A DNA stretch of 64,000 bases from Cordylochernes scorpioides (GCA_030710605.1 CP092882.1:23318610-23382609), one strand, 5' to 3'; shown: positions 51,097 through 61,513, numbered from the stretch's first letter. A program made the numbers and translations. The notes: generated by a model from the letters alone, not told the origin.

Positions 51097-51154
51097 TGTC
51101 CAGGGGTGGGAATCGAACACACCGTGATCCGCTTACCGGTCAGATGCCATGTCC
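51097..51154 (-). pseudogene. tRNA-like sequence, truncated (left of centre)
   Basis: Minus sense: starts GGACATGGCATC (D-arm onward), includes GACCGGTAAGCGG and ends CCCCTGGAC. It lacks the 5' acceptor strand, and its 5' end overlaps GTCC of the facing copy. Confidence 0.55.
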
Positions 51155-51225
51155 AGGGTAGCCTAGTGGACATGGCATCTGCCCGGTAAGCGGATCACGG
51201 TGGGTTCGATTCCCACCCCTGGACA
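51151..51225 (+). pseudogene. tRNA-like sequence (Thr-GGT-like), full fold
   Basis: 75 nt. Acceptor GTCCAGG/CCTGGAC is perfect, T-stem GTGGG/CCCAC perfect with TTCGATT, D-arm GCC/GGC, anticodon stem TCTGC/GCGGA and loop CCGGTAA. The anticodon would be GGT. Position 33 is C. A T run follows. The fold is intact enough that transcription by Pol III is plausible; a role in translation is uncertain. Confidence 0.55.
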
Positions 51226-51243
51226 CTTTTATTTTTCTGTTTA

Positions 51244-52286
51244 ACTCCGCCATTGTCGGTCCCAAGCCCGAATGTAAAAGGAGGAGGGGGAGCAGTAACA
51301 AGCTCGTTAAAAAACCTGGGTTCAGTTGGCCCGACTAATAGCACCCTGTAAGGGCTCCTATTCTTGGGTTACAGGATATTCAGCAGCGTCTGTTCTCCAT
51401 GTTAGGAGCGGCTGCACAGGGCGTCTGTTCCTCATGTTAGAGGCGGCCATTTAATACCAGGTCAAAGTCCAAGTTACACCTCTCTGTAGGTGACCTCGGG
51501 AAAATGTTGGATAAAACCAGCGCTTTAACGTAACTGGCATATAACCTATATGGAGTCGTGCACAACAGAATCTCATACTGCATCGGTTGTCGCGCAGGAT
51601 CTGAACCGCGTTTTGGATTTAGGTAGAGGATCCAACTCGAAAAATATACTACAGTCTCCACCCAACCACAAATCACACAGTCTTAAAATAATTCAATGTA
51701 ATCTCAATGGAATCGGAACAAGGGGAAGCAGAATCAAACTTGAAGAGATGTTACACAGAGCAAAGGAAAGGAAGGCGGATGTGATTTGCATCCAAGAGAC
51801 AAAACTAAGACCAGAAAAGGCGCTCAAATTGAATGGCTATAAGCTTATCAGGAAGGACAGTGCACAGGGTCGAGGAGGCGGAGGACTTCTAACTTTGATA
51901 AAGGAACTAAAATTTGAAGAAATAATCATCCCCCCAACAAACCAGACAGAAATGCAGGGAATAAAATTATACCAGGAAACAGGAGAACCAATTCTACTTT
52001 TCAATATCTACCACCCCCCAGATAAACCAGGACCAGAACTTCAACAAATTACACACCTTCTAACAGACAAAACAATCCTTTTAGGAGACTTCAACTCCAA
52101 ACACCCCACCTGAGGTTGCAATGAGACAAACAACTGTGGAGAAGCACTCAGTAACTACCTGGACAATACTGATCTCCTTTGCATTTCTGAGGGGCCTACC
52201 TACGTATCTAACTCCTATGGTACTCCCCAAACCTTGGACTTGGTGATAACTACTCCACAACTAGCAATAGGATAAGTAAAAAAAAA
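51244..52286 (+). mobile_element. LINE 5' fragment ended by a short A tail, with target duplication
   Basis: The insert splits the tRNA-foldback. TTCTGTTTA occurs on both sides (51235-51243 and 52287-52295). The insert starts with a LINE leader, continues with an endonuclease frame and ends with A9. Ending in A residues inside the coding region suggests a prematurely polyadenylated transcript was reverse transcribed. Confidence 0.75.
51550..52275 (+). pseudogene. LINE apurinic-type endonuclease, truncated, one stop
   Basis: Would nick target DNA for target-primed reverse transcription. Visible motifs: QCNLNG (49-54), VICIQETKL with the catalytic Glu (78-86), LLGDFNSKHP with the Asp-x-Asn pair (177-186). 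A TGA at 52111-52113 sits where HPTW usually has Trp. The frame goes on (GCNETNNCGEALSNYL, then GTPQTLDLVIT) to a TAA at 52273-52275. The final SDH motif and the whole reverse transcriptase are missing. The ATG at 51550 follows an untranslated leader. Family is Jockey/R1-like by motif style. Confidence 0.8.
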
Positions 52287-52440
52287 TTCTGTTTATCATT
52301 ACTCTTCACAATTCATCCTTTCATACCTCAGCCAAATGGTTAGAAATAATCGTTATTTCTCCTTGAAATAAATTTTGATTTTTCGTTTAAAAGAAACACA
52401 TGCGGGATAATTTTCAAATGTCGTTTTACAATCTCAAGCC
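52287..52440. repeat. Right half of tRNA-foldback element
   Basis: TTCTGTTTATCATTACTCTTC through AAAAGAAACACATGCGGG to CAAATGTCG, the inverse of 50940-51090. Confidence 0.75.
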
Positions 52441-52484
52441 GCATTATATTGTATTATAATATATATGTGGTGATTTTTAAGCAG

Positions 52485-52805
52485 TCGTGGTAGTTGAGTG
52501 GTAAGTGGTAAGGACACACAGGAGATAGGATCAAGAGGCAAAAACCTATGGTGAGTAGATCGGGGAGGCAAGAGAGAAGGTCCGAGAACCACCCTGGGAA
52601 CAACTTGTGTCGAGACCACCTCGGTGTGAACTGTCCCTTGATCATCACATGTAGATGCTTTTAAACCACTTTGAGTAAGATAAATCACCCCCAGGGGGTA
52701 GTGGAAGTGAAGACTTAAACTTAGTGACCAAGGTGTTGTATATCGTATAATCTGTGTAAATATAAAGATCCGGCAACACTGTTTGTATCATCAATTGAGT
52801 CATAA
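52485..52805 (+). repeat. Probable tRNA-derived SINE
   Basis: An A-box-like stretch (TGGTAGTTGAGTGGTAAG) and a degenerate B box (GGATCAAGAGGC) head a roughly 300-bp GC-richer body with no coding frame. No second copy is visible in this window, so the boundaries are estimates. Confidence 0.4.
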
Positions 52806-52817
52806 TAAATAGGTAAA

Positions 52818-53005
52818 TTTGCATCCAAGAGACAAAACTAAGACCAGAAAAGGCGCTCAAATTGAATGGCTATAAGCTTATCAGGAAGGACAGGGCACAG
52901 GGTCGAGGAGGCGGAGGACTTCTAACTTTGATAAAGGAACTAAAATTTGAAGAAATAATCATCCCCCCAACAAACCAGACAGAAATACAGGGAATAAAAT
53001 TATAC
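52818..53005 (+). pseudogene. Isolated 188-bp LINE endonuclease fragment
   Basis: This repeats 51785-51972 with two base differences (GACAGGGC for GACAGTGC; AATACAG for AATGCAG). It starts TTTGCATCCAAGAG and ends AATAAAATTATAC. It encodes the IQETKL segment only. It lies about 530 bp beyond the longer copy, separated by foldback and SINE sequence. Confidence 0.8.
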
Positions 53006-53217
53006 GGTATTGCTTGGCTCTATATAGATATATATTAACTGTAACTATATTATAAATATATGTTTAAATAAGGCTAAATGTTAAATAGAAACAATATAAC
53101 TTATAAAACACAAGGGATTGTTTTGACCAAGTTATTTTATCTTCCCTTTCCTCATACTCCAACACTGGCCATTTTATTTTTATATTTATAAATATTATGA
53201 CACAAATTTATCATCGT

Positions 53218-53475
53218 AAAGATAGAGGCTGCATGGCCGGCATTCATAGCTCTTAAAATTAAAGATACTTCGGTCAGTAAATCTTTTTATTGTCTCGACG
53301 TTTCGACAAAAATATTTACTGGCCGATGTTTCTTCAATTTTAAGATACATTTATTACTATTAAAAAAATATGCATATATTGGATTTATAAAGATTTTATT
53401 GTTTCAATATTTCGAGGGGCAACTCGTCTCTTTATCGAAGATGTTTGTGTTTTTTTACTAAAACATGCGAGCACG
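53218..53475. repeat. Two PLE-type terminal fragments
   Basis: 53218-53345 relates to 3540-3690 (GATAGAGGCTGCATGGCC, TTCGACAAAAATATT). 53360-53475 relates to the ends of the third PLE pair: minus sense GATAAAGAGACGAGTTGCCC, CTCGAAATATTG. Confidence 0.45.
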
Positions 53476-53479
53476 CGTA

Positions 53480-54550
53480 CATCACTCTCCTTCTACAAGG
53501 CCAATGAAAGAATTGTATCAATTATTACTATGATAAGGCACAATTTGGATTATGGATTATAAACACAAGATAATAAGACCAAATTCAAATAAATAAAGTG
53601 TGTGACATCAATGATATTTATAGATATGCTTTTAATTATATCTAATTAAAAAATTGTGTTTTTTCAAATTTTAATTCAAAGAATAATATTCTGTGTTTCT
53701 CAGAAAACTATCTTCTTATCTGTTATCGTGTTTACACACTTGATAACAGTAACTATTTAAAACATTCTGTGGTAAAACCAAGGTGACCTCAGCCACCGAA
53801 TCCGACGACCTGGACCCAATGGCTAGCTGACAGCCAAACACCCAACAACTGCCCTCCTGTAAGGTTCGGGGGGCCACTCCAGCATCACAACTCGCCATGT
53901 GTAAATAATATGGACAAGGTGACTCGCGAGCTGTGCTCGAATGTAACACCTGCAAATTGAGATGAAATAAATAAAAAAAAATTTTCACATTCAATACTTT
54001 TGTCTGAAGTTGGTAACAACACTGTTAACGAAACGTCACACACTATTTATTTATTTGGATTTGGTCTTATTACCTTGTGTTTATTACTCTGAAGCGGTGT
54101 TATAGTTAAACCTTACTTCTGTATAAGGCTCAGAGGCCAGACAAAGATTTAGTTTTTTTAAATAAGTTTTATAAGGAACATTTCCCTGGATGAAATATTC
54201 TCTCATAAGATGATGGTCTACTTCTTTTGGCTCATCCATACTCGGGTCTGAACAGAAGGTGTGTATGACGTTGTGGTGGTTAGAAGAGGTATTCTAAAAC
54301 TTAAAATTCAGCATCCTCTAATCAATCAATGATGACCAACTAATTAAATACGTCGTTATTTATTACAGAGAAGGTTAATTAAAAAGAGTAATTAAGTACA
54401 TGTTTGGTAATTGGAGGTTTTATAATTAAATCCTAATTGAATCAAAAATTTGTTTTGTTAAAGAATGCTTATATATATTTTTTTTAATGTAGGAAGGATT
54501 TATTCATAAAGATTTGTACTCATTTTCATAAAACATATACGATTATATTA
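53480..54550. other. Unassigned sequence
   Basis: The flank CACAATTTGGATTATGGATT at 53545 equals the Helitron insertion flank of 39080. A GC-richer patch at 53760-53960 has open frames on the minus strand without recognisable domains. Confidence 0.35.
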
Positions 54551-54555
54551 AGAAA

Positions 54556-54935
54556 AAAGTCATTTCCTGATCGTGTAACTAAGAGTTACTGATGGCTTGC
54601 GCCATCTATCGGAATAAATATCAACTGATCGTTGATTTTTAACTACTCCAAAATTGGCCAAATTCCGTTTCTTGATTAATCAAGAAAAACTAACTACTTA
54701 CGCGTTTCGGGCTGTTGGCCTTCGTCAGCGTGGTGTAAGCTGTACCTCAACGACCAAAAAGGCTGGTCTTTGGGGCATCCTGAAAAACCATGAAACAGAT
54801 ATTTAGGTCAGAAGGGCTTGAGAACGCCAAACAATGTGAAAAATAGTATAAAAGTGAATTTGTACTTAGTAATATCCACCTGATCCAAGTACAAATTCAC
54901 TTTTGTACTATTTTTCACATATACGATTATAGTTA
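54556..54935 (-). repeat. Family A copy with worn hammerhead
   Basis: Minus sense around 54695-54734: CACCACGCTGACGAAGGCC, AACAGCCCGAAACGCGTA. CTGACGA and GAAA are intact, stem II pairs GGC/GCC with one mismatch at the core, and the stem I partner is altered. A short inverted tail (GTACAAATTCACTTTTGTAC) follows at 54850-54920. Confidence 0.55.
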
Positions 54936-55296
54936 GGAAATACGATAGAAAATATTTGATGACAAGGTTTTTTTCTCTCTTTCTCCTTGTTAATATCTTA
55001 TTACTATTATTTACGGCCTAAAATTATTGTAAATATATATAGACAAATGTAGAAACATACATGTATGACAGCGCAAGTGTCTCTAGGGGGACATAGCGCT
55101 TTAAATTGATATAAATAAGATAGAAAATGTATAAGATAACTTGAAATGAGAATCTTTGTTTACAATTGAAAAAGGTTAGAGCCAAAAGATACGAGAGGAC
55201 ATAGTTTTAACCCAGATTTTTAAACTTGTTGGGGATTACTATAGAGAACTAGGTCAATTGAAGGACTTTCAGATCGAAAACTAACCTTTTAAAAGT

Positions 55297-55506
55297 ACAC
55301 TCATGGACAAAACTTAGAAGGTGGAAAGTCTGATATCGCTGGTAGTCTGTAATTTTAAGGAGACGGAGATAATTTTGTTTACACTTAGTAATCTCGTGTT
55401 GTCAAAAAAGGTCATTGTATATCAAATATCTCTCCGAGTTATTTGTCTGAATCCCGATATACATGCTAAAAGGTACAAATTCCTTAATTTTTTTTCCATG
55501 AGTCTA
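55297..55506. mobile_element. MITE, ACTCATGG family
   Basis: TA, ACACTCATGGACAAAACTTA ... ACAAATTCCTTAATTTT, GAGTCTA. About 210 bp. Confidence 0.6.
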
Positions 55507-55699
55507 TAACTAAAATATCGTTTTTGCAATATAATTTTATAAGTGTTTTAAAGGTTTTTCATCTCCACTAATACATCGTCTTTTTTTTTTTTTCAAATTA
55601 CTAATGACTTCTATCAATATATTTATATGCAAATATAATATTTTCAAAAAATATTATAGAAAATGTATTAAATTACAGAAAGTATGATTAAATGCATTT

Positions 55700-55835
55700 T
55701 TCAGAAATACTATTGTATGTAGACGCGTATGATTCTTTTAAAAATCAAACAATTTCTATTGCCCTTTTAAAATAATCATACGCGTCTATAATAGTTTAGA
55801 ATTTTTCATGACAAATGACGCGCTAATGCATAAAA
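55700..55835. repeat. Foldback of family B arms
   Basis: GTAGACGCGTATGATTCTTTT faces AATAATCATACGCGTCTATA around TTTCTATTGCCCTTTT. The core is missing. Confidence 0.55.
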
Positions 55836-55889
55836 ATACTATTGTATGTGTGAAAATATATCTATATTTGTATTTTTTTCAAACTTGAA

Positions 55890-56212
55890 ACAATGCGGCT
55901 GTAAAGAAATGGGACTCTATTTCAAATCTGATGTCAATGCTATCAAATCGAACTTCCATTGTCACAAAGATGTTACCACTGAGTTGAATTGGGCTCCGGT
56001 AATAAATGTGGACGCCATCTATCGAGATTTTCTCTAACTACGTGGAAGATTTAGAGGAAGGACGTAGTTTCATATCTCACCTGGTTAGATTGTCTCCGGT
56101 GATATTCTCCCGCTATTTACTGTCAGTACTCCTTGGGGGACTCAAGGGTCATTTTACTGGAATAGAATCCTCCCAGAGTCTTGGATTATCTCAAATACCA
56201 TGGCCTCTCTAG
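55890..56212 (+). pseudogene. Possible host gene fragment with frameshift
   Basis: Two frames look like one protein interrupted once. The first (from about 55890) reads KEMGLYFKSDVNAIKSNFHC, then TTELNWAPVINVDAIYRDF and stops at 56037. The second continues from the same point, one base shifted: SNYVEDLEEGRSFISHLVRL, then PVIFSRYLLSVLLGG, ending at 56212. Codons are less AT-biased than the surroundings. Either a decayed exon or two exons; no splice signal fits well. I do not recognise the family. Confidence 0.35.
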
Positions 56213-56394
56213 TCTATAACCTATGATATTCAAACTTGTAGACACCTATACATATCTGTGGAAGTTTTTATTCAGTTTTCGGAGTTTTTTATTACCTCTG
56301 CGTTTAAAAAAAAAAATTAATTGATTTATATCTCCTGGATATAAATTAAAATAATACAATAGGTTTCTAGTTATATAAAGTTTTTTTTTCATTT

Positions 56395-56460
56395 TTATTA
56401 ATGTAATCTCAAGCTTTCGAGAATCTATGTTCTTCTACAGGAGAAAATAAAACTAATATC
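56395..56460 (-). repeat. PLE-type terminal fragment
   Basis: AAGCTTTCGAGAATCTATG with CTTCTACAGGAG is the reverse of a worn CTGTAGAAG...CGAAAGC end. Confidence 0.4.
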
Positions 56461-56589
56461 AATTATGATTATTATTATTATTAATCGGTTTTTATATCGG
56501 TTCAAAAATCACGTTATTAGGCACCGCTCAAAAGGAGTAACCTAGTTTATGATAATTGAAACAATGAATAATATGTGAAGGTTATTCAC

Positions 56590-56685
56590 ATATTAAACAA
56601 AATGTTAACGCGGAATTTAATTCGGGTTCATGACTGTCGGTAATCGAGGGTCTTACCCACTCGTCCATCGACTTCTTGTTTTTTA
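56590..56685 (-). pseudogene. tRNA-derived sequence (Leu/Ser-like)
   Basis: Minus strand: GATGGACGAGTGGGTAAGAC resembles a class II tRNA D-arm, then CTCGATTACCGACAG as an anticodon region, and GAACCCGAATTAAATTC as a worn T-arm. Acceptor pairing is poor. Confidence 0.3.
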
Positions 56686-57126
56686 TATATATATATATAT
56701 TTTAAATATTGAGCAATCCATAATAATATCTATAAATAAATATAAGGCGTATATTGGATATAAATTTATTAATTAGCCAATATTTCTAGGGGCAACACGC
56801 CTCTCTTTATCAAGGCTTTTCTTTGATTTAAACTAAATCACGTGGGCATGTGATCCACTCACGCTATACAAGACCAAAGTAAGAAACCATCTAATGAAAA
56901 TTTCACTGTATATAAAATAAATTTACAATTGTTATATTTAATAATAATCAAAAGAGTATATAATTAAATAACCATTTGATTAAATAAATGAAGAGACTGA
57001 TAAATATTAGAAAATAAAATGAGTGAGGATTATGATTCAATATGTTGTGTTGATATATATAAATAAAAATATATTACAAGTATAAATATATACAAAAATA
57101 ATAAAATAAAAAAATAAATAAATAAT

Positions 57127-58995
57127 TTAGGAAGATATAAATTCTCTGTAAATTTCTGGTAGGTCAATTTTCCTATTTATGCTTTCTGAATCTTTTATAG
57201 AGGCCCAGCTTTCTAAAAATAACCTGCAGTGCTTTTCTTTTATATTCTGGTATAAAATGGATGCTTTGTCAAATTCGGGTATATGATTATTGTTCAGTGC
57301 ATGGTCTACTAGGATAGATAATGGTTTATGGATGCGTAGAGCTGCTTTGTGTTGGTTAATGCGTTCTTTCAATGCTTTGCTGGTTTCTCCAATGTAAGTG
57401 GCTGGACAGGTTTTGCACGGAATTTTGTAAATAATATTGTTTTTGTTTTCCTTTTTACTATTATTCTTGGTGTCTGAGTGGCGTAGAATTTGTTTTAAAT
57501 TTGGTGCAGATTGATATGTGGCAATTATATTATATTTCTTTAATACTCTGGCGATTCTTTCTGATCCGTAACTGTATGGTAGAGAGCAATACCTTTTATC
57601 GGATTGATCATTGCTATTGTTTGAAGATGGAAATCTGGGAGTGTAAAAATGCTTCTTGATGAATTTCTTCGGATAATTATTGTCTATCAACTCTTTAAAA
57701 ATTATATTACTTTCTTCTTTTCTTTCAATATTTCTATTTGAGCAATGTGTAGTTATTCTTTTGGAAAGTGTTTTTACTACGGCGATTTTATTATGAATCG
57801 GACCAAAAGAGCTAAAATTTAAATAGTTTCCTATGTGCGTAGGTTTTCTGTATATGGTGGTTTCTATATGAAGTTCTTTTCTTATTAGTTGAATGTCTAA
57901 AAATGCTAAAGAATTATTGTTTTCTATTTCGTGTGTAAACTTTAAATAAGGTTTTAGATTATTCAGAAAATATAGGAAAGTATCAATTTCTGTTTCAGTT
58001 ATGCAAAAAACATCGTCTATATATCTCATCCATAATAAAACTTTTAAATTATTTGCTTCAGTAATAATTTTGTCTATTTCATTCATGAAAATGTTTGCCA
58101 ATGCTGCTGAAATAGGGTTGCCCATAGGCAAGCCTCTTATTTGCCTAAAAAATCTGTTTTTGAAGTTAAAATAGCTATATTCTAGACAAAGCTTCAATAA
58201 ATCTATCAGGGCTTCTTTGGGAATAGGAAGAACTATTTCAGGATGGAGTTCTAGAAAAGACTTGAGGGCTAGGAGAGCTTCGTCGTGTGGGATTGATGTG
58301 TAGAGGGATTCTACATCAAATGAAACCATTCGATTATTACTTGGAATTTGTAGATTTTTGATAGTTTCAACAGCTACTATGGGATTGGGGACTGTATGAG
58401 GAAGTTGCTTCTGGAATGGAGATATTATTGACGACAAGTATTTTGTGAGAGGATAGAGAGGAGAGCCAGCATAGCTAACTATGGGACGTAATGGTGTGTT
58501 AGGCTTATGGACCTTTGGTAAGCCGTAGAAGTTGGGAAGATTATTTTCTTCTGCTTTCAAATTTTCGAAAGCTTTCTTATTGAGTTTATATGTGCGTATA
58601 ATTTTGTTTAGTTTTCTATTGAATTCTTTGGTGATGTTAGTTAATGGGTCTTTAGTTAATTCTTCATAAACCTCTTTATCTTGTAATAATTGTTCTGTTT
58701 TGTAATTATATTCAGTTGTGTTCATGATTACTGTGTTTCTTCCTTTATCTGAAGGTGTTATTACTATTTCTTGGTTATTCTTCAATGAATTTATTGCTTT
58801 TCTTTCTTGGTGGTTTAAATTTGTTTTGTTTTGTCTTCTTAGTTTTTTAATTATTGGTGCTATTTCTGTTCTAATTCTAGCCTTATTATCATCCTGCAAA
58901 TGTTTTATAGAATTTTCGATCGCGGCTATAGTTCTTGGAGTATCAATATTCTGGGAAGGAACAAAATTTAAACCTTTTGATAAAAGTGTGATCAA
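57127..58995 (-). pseudogene. Penelope-like RT/GIY-YIG polyprotein, 5' truncated
   Basis: An uninterrupted frame of 622 codons ends at the normal PLE stop. Motifs: LLSKGLNFVP at the very start (normally well inside the protein), SDKGRNTVI (82-90), GLPKVHKP and LRPIVS (158-174), FDVESLYTSIP (226-236), QIRGLPMGNP (285-294), YIDD (325-328), AFLDIQL (364-370). GIY-YIG: IIYKIPCKTC (521-530), TYIGETSK (533-540), INQHK (546-550). The first codon is TTG and the frame begins at the inverted junction, so roughly the N-terminal quarter is missing. It belongs to a different PLE lineage from the 16.8-22.2 kb copies. Confidence 0.88.
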
Positions 58996-59472
58996 TCCGA
59001 TAAAAGGTATTGCTCTCTACCATACAGTTACGGATCAGAAAGAATCGCCAGAGTATTAAAGAAATATAATATAATTGCCACATATCAATCTGCACCAAAT
59101 TTAAAACAAATTCTACGCCACTCAGACACCAAGAATAATAGTAAAAAGGAAAACAAAAACAATATTATTTACAAAATTCCGTGCAAAACCTGTCCAGCCA
59201 CTTACATTGGAGAAACCAGCAAAGCATTGAAAGAACGCATTAACCAACACAAAGCAGCTCTACGCATCCATAAACCATTATCTATCCTAGTAGACCATGC
59301 ACTGAACAATAATCATATACCCGAATTTGACAAAGCATCCATTTTATACCAGAATATAAAAGAAAAGCACTGCAGGTTATTTTTAGAAAGCTGGGCCTCT
59401 ATAAAAGATTCAGAAAGCATAAATAGGAAAATTGACCTACCAGAAATTTACAGAGAATTTATATCTTCCTAA
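58996..59472 (+). pseudogene. Penelope-like GIY-YIG fragment (right arm)
   Basis: An open plus-strand frame starts at the junction with DKRYCSLPYSYGSERIARVL and runs to the PLE stop at 59472. Over this part it equals the C-terminal about 158 residues of the minus-sense copy, including IIYKIPCKTC and TYIGETSK. The RT is entirely absent. Confidence 0.85.
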
Positions 59473-59879
59473 ATTATTTATTTATTTTTTTTATTTTATT
59501 ATTTTTGTATATATTTATACTTGTAATATATTTTTATTTATATATATCAACACAACATATTGAATCATAATCCTCACTCATTTTATTTTCTAATATTTAT
59601 CAGTCTCTTCATTTATTTAATCAAATGGTTATTTAATTATATACTCTTTTGATTATTATTAAATATAACAATTGTAAATTTATTTTATATACAGTGAAAT
59701 TTTCATTAGATGGTTTCTTACTTTGGTCTTGTATAGCGTGAGTGGATCACATGCCCACGTGATTTAGTTTAAATCAAAGAAAAGCCTTGATAAAGAGAGG
59801 CGTGTTGCCCCTAGAAATATTGGCTAATTAATAAATTTATATCCAATATACGCCTTATATTTATTTATATATATATATA

Positions 59880-60190
59880 TATACTCGTAACTCCTGTAAA
59901 AGGACAGAGATGCCCGAAAGCCTGAAATTACATTAATAAAAATGAAAGGAAACTCATCTTCAGAAACCTGTTGTTTTGGTTTGTTGTTGTCGTGTCCAAT
60001 GAAGAGCTTCAGATGTCTCCATGTATCTCTATCACAGCAGCAGCAATGTCCACTATATTTGCTTTTCATTAGAAAATGGGTGCTGTTGCCACGTTAGTCA
60101 CTTTGGAAACTAACCAGAATTTGGTCGAATATTCCAAGGGTCCAGTGGGGACCGCAGGAAGGTGTGGTTGGACTTCTCCCCCCCCCCTTG
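59880..60190. repeat. PLE-type end plus second copy of the GTT retroposon
   Basis: CCTGTAAAAGGACAGAGATGCCCGAAAGCC at 59890-59925 is a PLE-type end. From about 59975 the sequence GTTGTTGTCGTGTCCAATGAAG and ATGGGTGCTGTTGCCACGTTA matches the insertion at 25865-26040, ending in a C11 tract near 60178. Confidence 0.55.
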
Positions 60191-60524
60191 TTTTGGTTTA
60201 AGACTATAATAAAATGAATATTTTGAACGATATTTTTACACGAATACCTCAATTTTAGTATATAAAAATAATTTGATTTTATTATTATAATTATCATAAT
60301 CTCTAGTACACGTGATACAGGCCATGATAATAATGGTGAATATTTAGCAATTACTCTTATTGTAAATGCACTACGTGTCTACCTATGTAGAAAACACAAC
60401 TCGGATTTTACACTTACAAGTATGTTAGAGCCCCGTTTGTTTACTTGCATTCACTGGTGAGGTTGGACTTTTTCAAGAATCGGTGGTCATTAAGTCAAAT
60501 TATTTTTTTTTTCAGAAAAAAAAT

Positions 60525-60625
60525 CCCAATGCGGGATTCGATCCTGGGTGATGGATATCGAGAATTGACGGTTGATTCCACTCTTCCAATAACCCCCAAT
60601 TTGAAAAAAAAATAATTAACTTATC
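60525..60625 (-). pseudogene. tRNA-derived sequence
   Basis: Minus strand: GGTTATTGGAAGAGTGGAATC (A-box-like) and AGGATCGAATCCCGCATTGGG (a good T-arm) followed by a T run. Confidence 0.35.
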
Positions 60626-60639
60626 AATTATTGAAAAAA

Positions 60640-60745
60640 TAGTACAAATGTTATATTGTACTGGGATAAGGTGCATAATTATAAAAAAAGGCATCTCCTT
60701 ATCGTGCAACTTTCAGATGCACGATAAGGAGAAGCCTTTTTTTAT
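60640..60745. repeat. Minimal family A foldback
   Basis: GGCATCTCCTTATCGTGCA directly faces TGCACGATAAGGAGAAGCC. Only the outermost 30 bp of each arm survive. Confidence 0.6.
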
Positions 60746-61204
60746 TATCAATTAGTGTTATTTATTACTTAGTAACTTAAAAAAACACGGAGATGTTTTT
60801 TCATATATTTTACTCGAGTCTCAAAAGAATTTGATAAACGCTACATTAGACAGTCTATGCTAGGGTAGCTCCATACCAAATGAAATGTTTAATTTTTGTT
60901 TGGCTATGTTTTCAACTAAATCATTTGGCACACATGGTAAAACGCGAACATAGCAGCATAGCAGATTATTTCGCTTAAACAATATTTACTTATCACTCAG
61001 AAAAATTATTTTTGAATTGATTTATATATTAATTGTTCTGAAAAAAGAGCAATCCATACTTAAATCATTAGATAGTAAAAAGGCATATGTTCATTTTATT
61101 TAATCCAATATATGCCTTTTTACTATTTAACATATATATCTATCAATTCAAAATAATTATATATATATATATATGTTTTGAAAATTGAACAATCCATATA
61201 TTCA

Positions 61205-61500
61205 ATTATTTATAAATGCTTATTTTGGATCATACATTTTTATTTTCCAATATTTCGTATGGCAACTCGTCAAACTTCTTCGGGGAACAAGATTGTTTTG
61301 AGATTCTTGCGTATCAATTCACCAATATATCTACAACTGCTGTAAAATTCAAAATATATCTAAAACAGTCTTTAGCAGTTGTACATACTCGTGAATTGAT
61401 ACGCGAGCATCTCAAAACAATCTTGTTCCCCGAAGACGTTTGGCGAGTTGCCATACGGAATATTAGAAAATAAAAATATATGATCCAAAATAGAATTTAT
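61205..61500. repeat. Foldback of PLE-type ends
   Basis: The arms pair over about 120 bp: TTTTGGATCATACATTTTTA / complement, AATATTTCGTATGGCAACTCG / CGAGTTGCCATACGGAATATT, and GAACAAGATTGTTTTGAGAT / its complement. The hairpin GGCGAGTTGCC with GAAATATT-like sequence links it to the third PLE locus. The frame at 61216-61473 merely reads through it. Confidence 0.65.
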
Positions 61501-61513
61501 AAATAATATATAT

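Larger units (their letters stand above)
50940..51234. repeat. Left half of tRNA-foldback element
   Basis: Starts CGACATTTGAAAATTATCCC and runs through TAATGATAAACAG to a centre made of two tRNA-like sequences head to head. The other half resumes at 52287 after a LINE insertion. Confidence 0.75.
56731..59872. mobile_element. Head-to-head pair of Penelope-like elements (third locus)
   Basis: Arms of about 880 bp (56731-57610 and 58990-59872) mirror each other. The minus-sense copy extends further and holds most of an ORF. The 5' ends meet at about 58992. Outer ends are AT-rich and no target duplication can be read. Each arm ends in TTGATAAAGAG, AGGCGTGTTGCCCC, TAGAAATATTGG and CCAATATACGCC. 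Confidence 0.85.

Noticed and set aside
61216-61473. 85-codon frame
   Set aside because: It crosses a palindrome, so the second half encodes the reverse complement of the first; not a gene.
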